Of a DNA stretch of 59,605 bases, positions 26,264 through 34,843 are shown one piece after another. The notes under the pieces were generated by a model. The model saw only the letters and a program-made list of their open reading frames with translations, made no database searches and was not told the DNA's origin. Location: the NCBI GenBank assembly GCA_900299185.1, contig OMIV01000121.1:1-59605 (forward strand), written 5' to 3'. The position numbers and the translations under genes were made by a program. Numbering within the stretch: the first letter of the stretch is position 1; every line of letters begins with the position of its first letter. Origin of the DNA: Planctomycetaceae bacterium. GTDB taxonomy: Bacteria; Planctomycetota; Planctomycetia; Planctomycetales; Planctomycetaceae.

Positions 26264-26341
26264 ACTCCGTTCCCTCTGTTTGCTTCTGTTCCATCCGTCT
26301 TCAAAAGACTTGGAACAGGAGCGAACTGAGGCAACAGAGTT
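26264..26341. repeat. Inverted repeat with about 29-bp imperfect arms
   Basis: ACTCCGTTCCCTCTGTTTGC pairs with GCGAACTGAGGCAACAGAGT downstream; about 24 of 29 positions match. The central part includes CTTCTGTTCC and GGAACAGGAG. No transposase is nearby. Confidence 0.75.
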
Positions 26342-26531
26342 CAAGACACGCAGAGGATTTGAAGCGTCATTCAGCCGCGCAATCACAATGTCGCGAGACT
26401 GTTTTCCGCATTCGACTCAGGTTGGTTGAGCAACCGCTGACGACAGCGCGGCGGGAATTTGACGCCCGCATTCGAAGCATTCCAGTCGCGTGGACTTCGC
26501 GTGTTTGATCGCAGCTTGATCGTGAGGTTTT

Positions 26532-26582
26532 GCGAGTCGCGGAGCGACTCGCTTACGTAGCTCAGTCGCTCCGCGACTGAGA
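26532..26582. repeat. Twin-hairpin repeat, copy 5
   Basis: Nearly identical to copy 4, including the flanking ATTGGCAAC. It begins 23 bases beyond the PSCyt1/DUF1549 stop codon but is in the opposite orientation relative to that gene, unlike copies 1-4. Confidence 0.9.
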
Positions 26583-26605
26583 TTGGCAACTCGACATCGC
26601 CCGTC

Positions 26606-29600
26606 TTATCGGTAGTACAAGAACTCTTTGGCATTGAAGAAGGCATGCGCGAGTTGCTGCCAGGCGCCTTCATCCTTGAGCAACTCAGCGTCAGTCACAT
26701 TGGGCTTTGAGAAGTCTCGCACAGCCGCGATCCAACGTTGCACTTCGGGCTCGCGCGGAGTGCGACCGAACGCGCGTTCGAACATCAATCGAACTCGGTC
26801 CACAGCGGTCGCATCCGAATTCTGGACCACTCGCGTTGCCCACTGCTTCGACATCTCAACAACGAACGGATCATTGAGCAGCACCAGCGCTTGAGCGGGG
26901 ACATTAGTCACATCGCGGCGACCGGTCGGCAATTTGAGGTCCGGCAGATTGAAGCTCACTAAGAACTTCGGCGGCTCCATGATCGACATCTGCAAGTAAA
27001 TGGATCGTCGGCCCTGACCATCAATCGGCCCGCTGAAGAGTCGCTTCGATCCATCTTCAGCCAACCGCGCGGGCAAGATCGGTCGGCCATAGAGCCGCTC
27101 ATCCAAGCGGCCCGAGACTGCGAGCATCGAGTCGCGCAATGACTCGGCTTCGAGCCGTCGAGTGGGGTAATGCGAGAGCAGTCGATTCGACGGATCCAAT
27201 TCACGAGCTGCATGTGAGACGGTACTTGCTTGCCGAAACGTCTCGCTCAGGACCAGTCGGCGAATGAGCTTCTTGGTAGACCAGCCGTCGCGAATGAACT
27301 CTCGCGCGAGCCAATCAAGCAGCTCGGGATGCGAAGGGCGATCGCCTAAGCGACCGAAGTCATCGGGCGTTGCAACCAGCCCCGTGCCGAAGATCCATTG
27401 CCAAACTCGATTCACATACACGCGAGCCGTCAGCGGATGCTCGGGATGCACCAGCGAGTTCGCGAGTTCCAAGCGTCCGCTGCCCGTGCTGCGAGCAACC
27501 TCGTTTCGATCAGCAAACATCTTCAAAAAGTCCGGCGACATCTTCGGTCCCAACGAGTCCACGTTGCCGCGCACATTGAGCGGATAGACCGCCCGAGTCG
27601 TCTGTCGCTCGTCCATGCTGTTGACCGTGCGCGGAAACGCGATGCTCGCTTCGATGCGTCGATAGTCAGCCAGCAAGCTCGCCAATTTGCTGTCAGCAGG
27701 TGCGTGATTCGGCAGCAGCTTCTTCGACAGCAACCAATCAACCAGCAACCGATCGCCCGGTTGAGATTGCTCGTCGCACCAACGTCGCAGTGCTGCTGAG
27801 AACCAGTCGACGACGGCTCGCTCAATGTCGTCCTTCGATGTTGGAACAGCTCGTACATAGAGCGATTGGAACGCGTCGAGTTCATCCTGCGGAGTACCAC
27901 CCGCATCATGCGTGACGATGCCCGTGATGCTCAGCCAACTGCGTTTGTCGTAACCGAAGTCGTTGTTATTCAGACCGGCCGCCAACCCAGTGCGCGGCGG
28001 GAAGTTGGGATTGAGTGACGACGTCGCGAATTCAACAGTGACTTGCTGCACGCCATTGATGAGTGCCGCATCTCCGAAGCTGCGCCACTGAGGTTCCACA
28101 ACATTGAGGAAACTGACGGTCTCGTTTTGAAACGCATGGTCGTCCATCACGAGATAACCACCGAACTCACCACCCGCGACGTTGAGGCTATAGACATTGC
28201 CCGGCGTCAGATGCTGAGGCGGCATGCGCAACGCTCCCGGCAACTTTGAAGAGAGAGCATGCGAATGCAGACCTTTCGGCAACAGCCGCGAGATCACGGG
28301 CTCACCTTCCAACGCAATGAGCGGCGTCCCGTCAGCAACGTCGCCATGAGCGAAGCCATCGCCTTCCAGCACGATGCCGGCCTGCTCGCGTTGCTCAATG
28401 AACTTGAACGCCGAGTTCCCCTTCTGCCGTTGTTCGCGAGCCGTCTTCCATTCGGTTTGCAGTTCGCTCCATGCGACTGCCGAGTCCGCTTCGCGCTGCG
28501 CCAACTTGCTCAAGGGATAGGCGACCTCGTGCAACTGCGGTTTGGCTTTGGAGAGATCACCCAGTGCCGCCTTGATGGCTTCGGGTTGCAGCGCGACGTT
28601 GCGCCAGCTCGTCGCGACTTCCGTTCGAATGGCCGCTCGCAGTTCTTTGAGCTGCGCGATCGCGACATCGTGCTTGCCGGGAGCATCCGCGACTCGAGAC
28701 GTCCAACGCGGCGTCGTGAAGACAGCGGCCAGCGCGTAGTAGTCCTGCTGTGACACCGCTTCGAGTTTGTGATCGTGACAGCGAGCACACGCGACGGTCG
28801 TGGCTAAGAACGACTTCGAGAACGCGTCGATCTTGTTGTTGATCATCTCTTGATGGATGCCATTAAACATCAAGCTGCTGCCGTGCCGATGCTCGCCGAG
28901 GTGATAGAACATCGGAGCGATCACGTTCTCTTGAGTGCCCGCCGAGGCATGCACGCGCGGGTTCGGCAGCAAGTCTCCGGCAACTTGTTCGCGCAGCATC
29001 TTGTCAAAGCCTATGTCGTCGTTGAAGGCGCGAATCAGATAGTCGCGATACTCGTGCGAGCCCTTTGCCGGGTTGTCCCATTCATAGCCATAGGTGTCGG
29101 TGTAGCGCACCACGTCCATCCAATGCCGTGCGAATCGCTCGCCGAAATGAGGACTCTGCAACAGCCGATCGACATGGTCCTCATAGCTTTCAATCACGGT
29201 CGACGATGTTGGTTTCTCCGTCACCACAGATGGCAAACCCGTGAGCACAAAAGCCAGGCGTCGTCGCAACGTCGCCTCATCAGCGCGGTTGGCTGGACTG
29301 CGCTTGGCAGCATCGAGTCGTGCTCGAATGAAACGATCAACAGGCTCGCGCGACCAATGGGGATCAGAGACCACCGGCGGTTCAAAGCGCCCCATCGGAT
29401 TGAGGCACCACCAATCGAGCCGCTTCTTGAATTCGGTCTCCCAAGCATCCGGCGCTGCGACATCTGCTCTAGCCGGAGTCATAATGCGCGGGTCATTGGC
29501 ACCGAGCTTCACCCACTCAGTCAGCACCGCAATCTCAGCCACGGGCAGTCGCTTATCAGGCGGCATCTTCAAGTCTACTTCGACATGACTGATCGCCTTG

Positions 29601-29839
29601 ATGAGTAAGCTGGCTTCTGGCTTACCGGGCACAACAGCCGGACCGCTCTTCCCGCCTTTCGTCCAACCAGACTTTGAATCCAGCGCGAGCCCGCCTTCGA
29701 TCGCTTGGCCATGCGCATGACATTCGAAGCAGCGAGCTTTCAGAATGGGCTCGACCTTCTGGGTGAAGAACTCGTCAGCGCTGGCCGTCTTGTGGAGCAT
29801 CAGAACGCTCCACACGAAGAGAAGAACAAGACGCGGCAT
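26606..29839 (-). CDS. PSCyt1/DUF1549/DUF1553 multidomain cytochrome-like protein
   Basis: A 1077-residue exported protein of the type that defines planctomycete genomes. After a signal peptide (MPRLVLLFVWSVLMLHKTASA) comes a planctomycete cytochrome-c-like domain with CFECH at residues 37-41. DUF1549 follows (REPVDRFIRARLDAA, LAFVLTGLPSV, and a second haem-like motif CARCHDHKLEAVSQQDYYAL). A long middle region of beta-rich sequence comes next, and DUF1553 closes the protein (PEHPLTARVYVNRVWQWIFG, LAREFIRDGWSTKKLIR). The ATG at 29,839 has an ACGGAG ribosome site. Such proteins often pair with DUF1501; here the nearest DUF1501 gene is 2.4 kb away on the other strand. Function unknown. Confidence 0.9.
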   Translation of the reverse strand: MPRLVLLFVWSVLMLHKTASADEFFTQKVEPILKARCFECHAHGQAIEGGLALDSKSGWTKGGKSGPAVVPGKPEASLLIKAISHVEVDLKMPPDKRLPVAEIAVLTEWVKLGANDPRIMTPARADVAAPDAWETEFKKRLDWWCLNPMGRFEPPVVSDPHWSREPVDRFIRARLDAAKRSPANRADEATLRRRLAFVLTGLPSVVTEKPTSSTVIESYEDHVDRLLQSPHFGERFARHWMDVVRYTDTYGYEWDNPAKGSHEYRDYLIRAFNDDIGFDKMLREQVAGDLLPNPRVHASAGTQENVIAPMFYHLGEHRHGSSLMFNGIHQEMINNKIDAFSKSFLATTVACARCHDHKLEAVSQQDYYALAAVFTTPRWTSRVADAPGKHDVAIAQLKELRAAIRTEVATSWRNVALQPEAIKAALGDLSKAKPQLHEVAYPLSKLAQREADSAVAWSELQTEWKTAREQRQKGNSAFKFIEQREQAGIVLEGDGFAHGDVADGTPLIALEGEPVISRLLPKGLHSHALSSKLPGALRMPPQHLTPGNVYSLNVAGGEFGGYLVMDDHAFQNETVSFLNVVEPQWRSFGDAALINGVQQVTVEFATSSLNPNFPPRTGLAAGLNNNDFGYDKRSWLSITGIVTHDAGGTPQDELDAFQSLYVRAVPTSKDDIERAVVDWFSAALRRWCDEQSQPGDRLLVDWLLSKKLLPNHAPADSKLASLLADYRRIEASIAFPRTVNSMDERQTTRAVYPLNVRGNVDSLGPKMSPDFLKMFADRNEVARSTGSGRLELANSLVHPEHPLTARVYVNRVWQWIFGTGLVATPDDFGRLGDRPSHPELLDWLAREFIRDGWSTKKLIRRLVLSETFRQASTVSHAARELDPSNRLLSHYPTRRLEAESLRDSMLAVSGRLDERLYGRPILPARLAEDGSKRLFSGPIDGQGRRSIYLQMSIMEPPKFLVSFNLPDLKLPTGRRDVTNVPAQALVLLNDPFVVEMSKQWATRVVQNSDATAVDRVRLMFERAFGRTPREPEVQRWIAAVRDFSKPNVTDAELLKDEGAWQQLAHAFFNAKEFLYYR

Positions 29840-30105
29840 CGCAGGCTCCGTGAAGTTCGAAAGTTCAAGTCCCATGAGTGTAGGCTGCCGCGTCTTAACC
29901 TGGAGTGCTCCGGCTCGACGGAGCCCTCCAACTCTTGTCGCTGAGCCCACCAACGCCATAAGCCCCAGACCGCAGGCACAGCCAATCTTGATGTAAGCAA
30001 CTCGCTCAACCAGAGCACGCCACGGTTAGCCATCCCAATTCGAAGCGTCACTCGGCGGCGTGACCTCTGTGCAATCCAAAATCTCCAAACAGCCCCAAGA
30101 TCGCG

Positions 30106-31899
30106 ATGACCACTTCATCAACTCCACCACCGACTCCGGCTCCGCAGATTCCGAAAGCCATCATCGAGCCATCTCGACCAATTGGTTCGGGATCAAGCAC
30201 CAAAGTTTGGTGGCTGACGCTGGTGTGCTTCGTCACCGCCGTCGGTCTGACGTTATGGTCGCAAAAGCCATTGGGGCCGACGATCACCATCCGCTTCAAA
30301 GACGGGCACGGCATCCAGCCTGGCAACCGCTTGCAACATCACGGCATTGAAGTGGGAGATGTCACTTCTGTGACACTCGCGCCAGAAACTGACGGCGTAA
30401 TTGTGAAGGTCATGCTGCATCCCCAAGCGACGGGACTGGCCCGAGAAGGCTCGCAGTTCTGGATCGTTCGACCGAGGTTCAGCCTCACGAAGTTGAGCGG
30501 GCTCGATACGGTCGTCGGTGCGAAATATCTCGGCGTGCAACCAGGGCCAGCGGGCGGCAAGGTCGTCAAAGACTTTGTTGGACTCGAAACACCGCTGACG
30601 GTCACCGAGTCCGAGACCGTCGATATCGAACTGCGATTTCGTGACGGCAACGGCCTGACGATTGGCGATCCGATCAAGCATCGCGGCATCGTTGTGGGTG
30701 AAGTTTCGGCCGTGGACTTGAACGACGAGTTCTCAGGCGTCGTCGTGCAGGCTCGCTTGATTGGCAGCGCGACAAGGTTAGCTCGTGCGGGAACTCAGTT
30801 CTGGGTCGAACGACCGACGATCAACGCCGCCGAGGTACGAGGTCTCGATACGCTCTTGGGCGGGCGCTACATCGCCGTGCAACCGGGAGCGAATGACGGT
30901 GCTCCTCAATCGCGCTTTGAAGGACTGGATCTCGCGCCGCCGGCTGAAGTCCCTGAAGGCGGTTTGGAGATCGTGTTGGAAGCTTCGCGACGAGGCGGAC
31001 TGCAGCGCGGCGTTCCAGTGCTGTATCGCGGCCAGCGCATCGGACATGTCATCAACGTCGGCTTAGCGAGTGACTCGGCAAGCATTGAAGCTCGCGCGTG
31101 GATCGACGGCTCGTTCAAGCATCTCGTTCGCGAGAACACTCGCTTTTGGATGAACGACGGCTTCGATGTCTCCGTCGGTCTGAAGGGCGTGAAGATGTCG
31201 ACCGAGACACTGTCGAGCTTGATCATCGGCGGTGTAGCAATGGCGACACCGACTGCCCCCGGTCCTTTGGTGAAGACCGGCCAACGCTTCGTCTGTGCAG
31301 AGAAGGCCGAAGAAGAGTGGCTGAAATGGCAGCCGCGATTGCCGCTTGGTCAAGCTGCGATTGCACCGGGCACATCACTCCCGAAGCCACTGCGAGCATC
31401 TCTGCAATGGCAAGAGAAAGTATTCGGCATCAAACGCGACCGACAGAAAGTCGGCTGGGTCTTGCCTCTCAAGAACGGTCAGTTGCTGTGCCCCAGCGAC
31501 TTGCTGCAAGTACCTGACAAGGCTGTGGCCGGAGCTTTGTTTGAAGCCGCTGGCGGCACATGGTCGCTCGACCCGAAGTTGGTGCAAACGCACGGCAGCT
31601 TGTCGTTATTGAAGACGTCCGAGCCGATCGCAACGGAAGCTGAAACCTGGCCGAGCGCACGACTCAAGTCCGCAACCGAGCCCGTGGATGTGCTGCTGGT
31701 GACGTCCGCCGCTGAACCGCCACTTTCAATCGCGTCATCTCGACTGAAGTCCGCTGAAGGAAGCTGGCAAGTCGATCCGTCCGTGCCACTCTCTGCCGAA
31801 CATCATGGAGCTTGCGTCGTCGCTCGCGACGACGGCTCGGTCCTGGGACTGATCGTCATCGACAAGGGCCGAGCTACGGTAGCGCTGGTGATGAAGTAA
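30106..31899 (+). CDS. PqiB/YebT-like MCE-domain protein with unusual C-terminal region
   Basis: A 597-residue protein with one N-terminal membrane segment (VWWLTLVCFVTAVGLTLW, residues 34-51) and three MCE (MlaD) domains in series, each starting (I/V)xxRFxDGxGLxxGDPIxHRGIxVGxV, around residues 63, 170 and 285. MCE proteins build lipid-carrying rings or tubes between inner and outer membranes. E. coli PqiB has three such domains and a long helical needle. This protein instead has about 190 C-terminal residues of mixed, beta-rich sequence ending GACVVARDDGSVLGLIVID. No PqiA-type partner gene is adjacent. It is divergent from the PSCyt1/DUF1549 gene. Confidence 0.85.
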   Translation: MTTSSTPPPTPAPQIPKAIIEPSRPIGSGSSTKVWWLTLVCFVTAVGLTLWSQKPLGPTITIRFKDGHGIQPGNRLQHHGIEVGDVTSVTLAPETDGVIVKVMLHPQATGLAREGSQFWIVRPRFSLTKLSGLDTVVGAKYLGVQPGPAGGKVVKDFVGLETPLTVTESETVDIELRFRDGNGLTIGDPIKHRGIVVGEVSAVDLNDEFSGVVVQARLIGSATRLARAGTQFWVERPTINAAEVRGLDTLLGGRYIAVQPGANDGAPQSRFEGLDLAPPAEVPEGGLEIVLEASRRGGLQRGVPVLYRGQRIGHVINVGLASDSASIEARAWIDGSFKHLVRENTRFWMNDGFDVSVGLKGVKMSTETLSSLIIGGVAMATPTAPGPLVKTGQRFVCAEKAEEEWLKWQPRLPLGQAAIAPGTSLPKPLRASLQWQEKVFGIKRDRQKVGWVLPLKNGQLLCPSDLLQVPDKAVAGALFEAAGGTWSLDPKLVQTHGSLSLLKTSEPIATEAETWPSARLKSATEPVDVLLVTSAAEPPLSIASSRLKSAEGSWQVDPSVPLSAEHHGACVVARDDGSVLGLIVIDKGRATVALVMK

Positions 31900-32278
31900 T
31901 TGAAATGACAGCCGAAAATGCCGGACACCAACGTTGCCCGCAAATGCCAGCCCCGCTGCTACTTCCTCTCCCACTCGATCCCAGGCTCTGCCTGGGATCG
32001 CACGCTCTGAGGCTCTGCCTCATCGCGCATTGGATAGTGCCAGCGTTTCGTCTGGACGTTAGCAGAAGGCCAGAACAGGGAATGAAGCCCGTTCGAAGCG
32101 TGAGGCAGAGCCTCTACGGGAGCATTCCCAGGCAGAGCCTGGGAACGAGTAGGACGCAGGTGCCCGCGAGGAGTTTGGTGGCGACGCCTGAATCTCACTG
32201 GCTCTTGGCACGAGATTGACTCAACCTGGGTACGCTCTGACTGCGAATACTTTTCACGACTCAACGAGAGCGCTTGTC
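31900..32278. other. 379-base gap occupied by an inverted repeat
   Basis: Nearly half of this gap is the repeat at 31,971-32,154. The last 120 bases before the DUF1501 start must hold its promoter; no clear -35/-10 pair was identified. Confidence 0.65.
31971..32154. repeat. MITE-like inverted repeat, AGGCTCTGCCT family, copy 1
   Basis: The outer arms each hold two smaller palindromes, CCCAGGCTCTGCCTGGGA and GAGGCTCTGCCTC. The left arm (31,971-32,027) and right arm (32,098-32,154) are imperfect reverse complements about 55 bases long. A related element is at 55,870-55,992. Confidence 0.8.
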
Positions 32279-33703
32279 ATGTTTGATCCCACTCACTTGC
32301 CGCGACGCCAATTCTTGAGTGATGCCGGACGAGGACTGGGACTCGTTGCGCTGTCATCGTTGTTGGCAGATGATGCTCAACGATCGGCACAAGCGTCATC
32401 GGAAGCGCCGAACCGTGGACTTAAAGCTCCACACTTCGAGCCTCGTGCCAAGCGGATCTTGTGGTTGTTTATGCACGGAGGACCGTCGCAGGTGGACTTG
32501 CTGGATCCAAAATCGGAGCTGATCCGATTGGCCGGAAAGCCCCTGCCCGACAGCCTCGGCAATGTGATGACTCGGCGCAACGTTTCGAAGAATCCGCTAC
32601 TCGGTCCAATCCGTCCCTTTCGCAAGCACGGTCAGTCGGGACTGGAGTTGAGCGACTTCATGCCACATCTGGCCGAGCACGCCGACAAGCTGTGTGTGCT
32701 GCGAAGCTGTCACGGCGACAGCGTTAACCATCCGCAGTCGGTCTATCAGATGAATACGGGCAGCATCCTGATGGGTCGGCCGTCGGTCGGCAGTTGGATC
32801 TCGTATGGACTGGGGACAGAGAACTCGAATCTACCTGCGTTCGTGGTGCTGCCCGATCCCGGCGGAGGCGTCAAAGGCGGACCGCCAGCCTGGGGCAGTG
32901 GCTATCTCCCGGCAGCGTTCCAAGGGACGACGATGAGACCGGGTAAGCAGCCAATCTTACATCTGCTGCCGCAGCCCGGTATGACTTCTGAACGACAACT
33001 CAAAGTGCTCGACTTGGTCCGCACGTTGAATCGCGATCATGCCGTCGCTCGCGATTCCGATGACGAACTTCAAGCACGCATCGAGTCTTATGAACTCGCC
33101 TTCCGCATGCAGACCGCTGCGCCCGAAGCCGTCGATCTCACTCAAGAGTCACAGAGCACGCAGCGGCTATACGGCATCGGCGAGAAGGACACAGACGAGT
33201 TCGGCACGCGCTGCTTACTCGCACGCCGCATGCTCGAACGAGGAGTCCGGTTCGTGCAGGTTTACTCGGGCGATACCGGCGGTTGGGACGCTCATACCGG
33301 ATTGGCTTCGAACCATGATCAATACTGTCGCAAGACCGATAAGCCGGTCGCCGGCTTGCTGACTGACTTGGCTCAACGAGGTCTGTTGGAGGACACGCTG
33401 GTCATCTGGGGCGGCGAGTTCGGACGCATGCCGATGAGCGAACAAGGCACAGGCCGCGATCACAATCCGTGGGGTTACTCGGTGTGGTTCGCCGGAGCGC
33501 AAGTCAAAGGCGGCTTCGCTTATGGAGCGACGGATGAGGTCGGCTTGCGAGCCGTTGAGAACCCGGTCCACGTGCATGATCTGCATGCCACGATCTTGCA
33601 CCTGATGGGGCTCGACCACGAGCAACTCACCTTCTTCCACAACGGCCGCGAAGATCGTTTGACCGATGTCGCAGGGAAAGTCGTGACGGACATCTTGGCC
33701 TAG
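32279..33703 (+). CDS. DUF1501 protein with Tat-type leader
   Basis: A 474-residue DUF1501 protein, a different subgroup from the one at 18,749. The leader LPRRQFLSDAGRGLGLVALSSLL is twin-arginine-like. Core motifs: ILWLFMHGGPSQVDLLDPK, VLRSCHGDSVNHPQSVYQMNTG, GWDAHTGLASNHDQYC, and TLVIWGGEFGRMP followed by GRDHNPWG. The start at 32,279 begins the leader. It stands alone, with a MITE-like repeat upstream and another repeat downstream. Confidence 0.9.
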   Translation: MFDPTHLPRRQFLSDAGRGLGLVALSSLLADDAQRSAQASSEAPNRGLKAPHFEPRAKRILWLFMHGGPSQVDLLDPKSELIRLAGKPLPDSLGNVMTRRNVSKNPLLGPIRPFRKHGQSGLELSDFMPHLAEHADKLCVLRSCHGDSVNHPQSVYQMNTGSILMGRPSVGSWISYGLGTENSNLPAFVVLPDPGGGVKGGPPAWGSGYLPAAFQGTTMRPGKQPILHLLPQPGMTSERQLKVLDLVRTLNRDHAVARDSDDELQARIESYELAFRMQTAAPEAVDLTQESQSTQRLYGIGEKDTDEFGTRCLLARRMLERGVRFVQVYSGDTGGWDAHTGLASNHDQYCRKTDKPVAGLLTDLAQRGLLEDTLVIWGGEFGRMPMSEQGTGRDHNPWGYSVWFAGAQVKGGFAYGATDEVGLRAVENPVHVHDLHATILHLMGLDHEQLTFFHNGREDRLTDVAGKVVTDILA

Positions 33704-33725
33704 GGTGAGCTAGATATTGAGAACT

Positions 33726-33817
33726 TGGGTGGCACGCCCTGACCAACGGGAAGGGCGTGGCTCAAGCTGGTTCTGCCCACCACGCCCATCGCTAATCGCT
33801 CTGAGCGTGCGACCCAA
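33726..33817. repeat. Inverted repeat related to 13,328-13,478
   Basis: It begins GGGTGGCACGCCCTGA, as in the larger element, and ends CTGAGCGTGCGACCC. Inner arms GGGCGTGG and CCACGCCC also pair. It lies 22 bases beyond the DUF1501 stop codon. Confidence 0.75.
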
Positions 33818-33875
33818 ATCTTGTCTAACGACATAAGTGCGTGAGTCGTTACGCGGCGACTCTTAGAAGCACCGC

Positions 33876-34799
33876 TCACTTTCTCAGAGCCAACAGCGAC
33901 AAGAACTCGAACACCAAGTTCGATCCCAAAATGGCTGTGATTTGTTGCCCATCAAACGGCGGCGAGACCTCAACGAGGTCGAAGCCCACGCAGTTCAGGC
34001 CGTTCAATCCTCGCACGAGTTGCAGCATCTGATAGCTGCTGAATCCGCCGACCTCAGGAGTGCCCGTGCCCGGAGCGAACGCTGGATCGACCGCATCGAT
34101 ATCGAGCGTCACGTAAACCGGCCGCGAGCCAACAGTCTCTCGAATGAAGGCCGATAGCTTTTCGACTCCGAGCGTGAAGGCTTCATCGATGGTGATGAGC
34201 TTCGCTCCTAAGTTCCGAGCGTCGACATAGTCTTGAGGCCCGGCGGTCGGACCTCGAATGCCAATCTGCAAGTACGCCGACGTGTCGATCAAACCTTCTT
34301 CGATCGCGCGACGAAACGGAGTCCCGTGCGAGTACTTGTAGCCCGAGTACTCTTCGTCCCACGTATCGGGATGAGCGTCGAAATGCACGACGGCCAGCGG
34401 CCCATACTTGGCAGCATGCGCTCTAAGTAACGGCAGACTGATGGAGTGCTCGCCACCAAGAGCGATCACCTTGCAACCTGCTGCCACGACGGGAGCAATC
34501 TTGGCTTCAATCGCGCGATGCGTGGCAGCAATATCGACCGGCACCACATCAACGTCGCCCAAATCAACAATCTTCAAAGCCTGAAACGGAGCGACTCGCA
34601 AGACGTTGTTGTAGCCCCACAACAACAGCGACTGCTCACGAATGGCGCGCGGACCGAAGCGAGTTCCACTCCGATAAGAAACCGACGCATCAAACGGAAC
34701 CCCGACGATCGCCACATCCGCCCCGGAGTAATCCTGCGAATGCGGCACACGACCAAACGTCGCAATCCCCTGAAACGGCTGAGCGGCAAAGACAGACAT
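33876..34799 (-). CDS. speB: Agmatinase (ureohydrolase family)
   Basis: SpeB hydrolyses agmatine to putrescine and urea with a dinuclear Mn centre. The 307-residue product carries the metal motifs GGEHSISLPLL, HFDAHPDTWD and TLDIDAVDPAFAPGTGTPEVGG, the last with the long agmatinase form of the signature. It lies 44 bases downstream of the arginine decarboxylase gene on the same strand, so the two genes should encode a complete arginine-to-putrescine route. Start at an ATG that fits the family N-terminus. Confidence 0.95.
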   Translation of the reverse strand: MSVFAAQPFQGIATFGRVPHSQDYSGADVAIVGVPFDASVSYRSGTRFGPRAIREQSLLLWGYNNVLRVAPFQALKIVDLGDVDVVPVDIAATHRAIEAKIAPVVAAGCKVIALGGEHSISLPLLRAHAAKYGPLAVVHFDAHPDTWDEEYSGYKYSHGTPFRRAIEEGLIDTSAYLQIGIRGPTAGPQDYVDARNLGAKLITIDEAFTLGVEKLSAFIRETVGSRPVYVTLDIDAVDPAFAPGTGTPEVGGFSSYQMLQLVRGLNGLNCVGFDLVEVSPPFDGQQITAILGSNLVFEFLSLLALRK

Positions 34800-34843
34800 G
34801 AAGAATCTCGTTCGATTTCAATGATGGGCACAGAAAGTAGTCG

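Larger units (their letters stand above)
26148..26605. other. 458-base gap with two repeats
   Basis: It contains an inverted repeat at 26,264-26,341 and a twin-hairpin repeat at 26,532. No gene is supported; open frames through it simply translate the repeats. Confidence 0.7.

Noticed and set aside
26383-26673. 96-residue frame containing AERLSYVSESLRDS
   Set aside because: This peptide is only the translation of the twin-hairpin repeat and occurs wherever the repeat is read in that frame.
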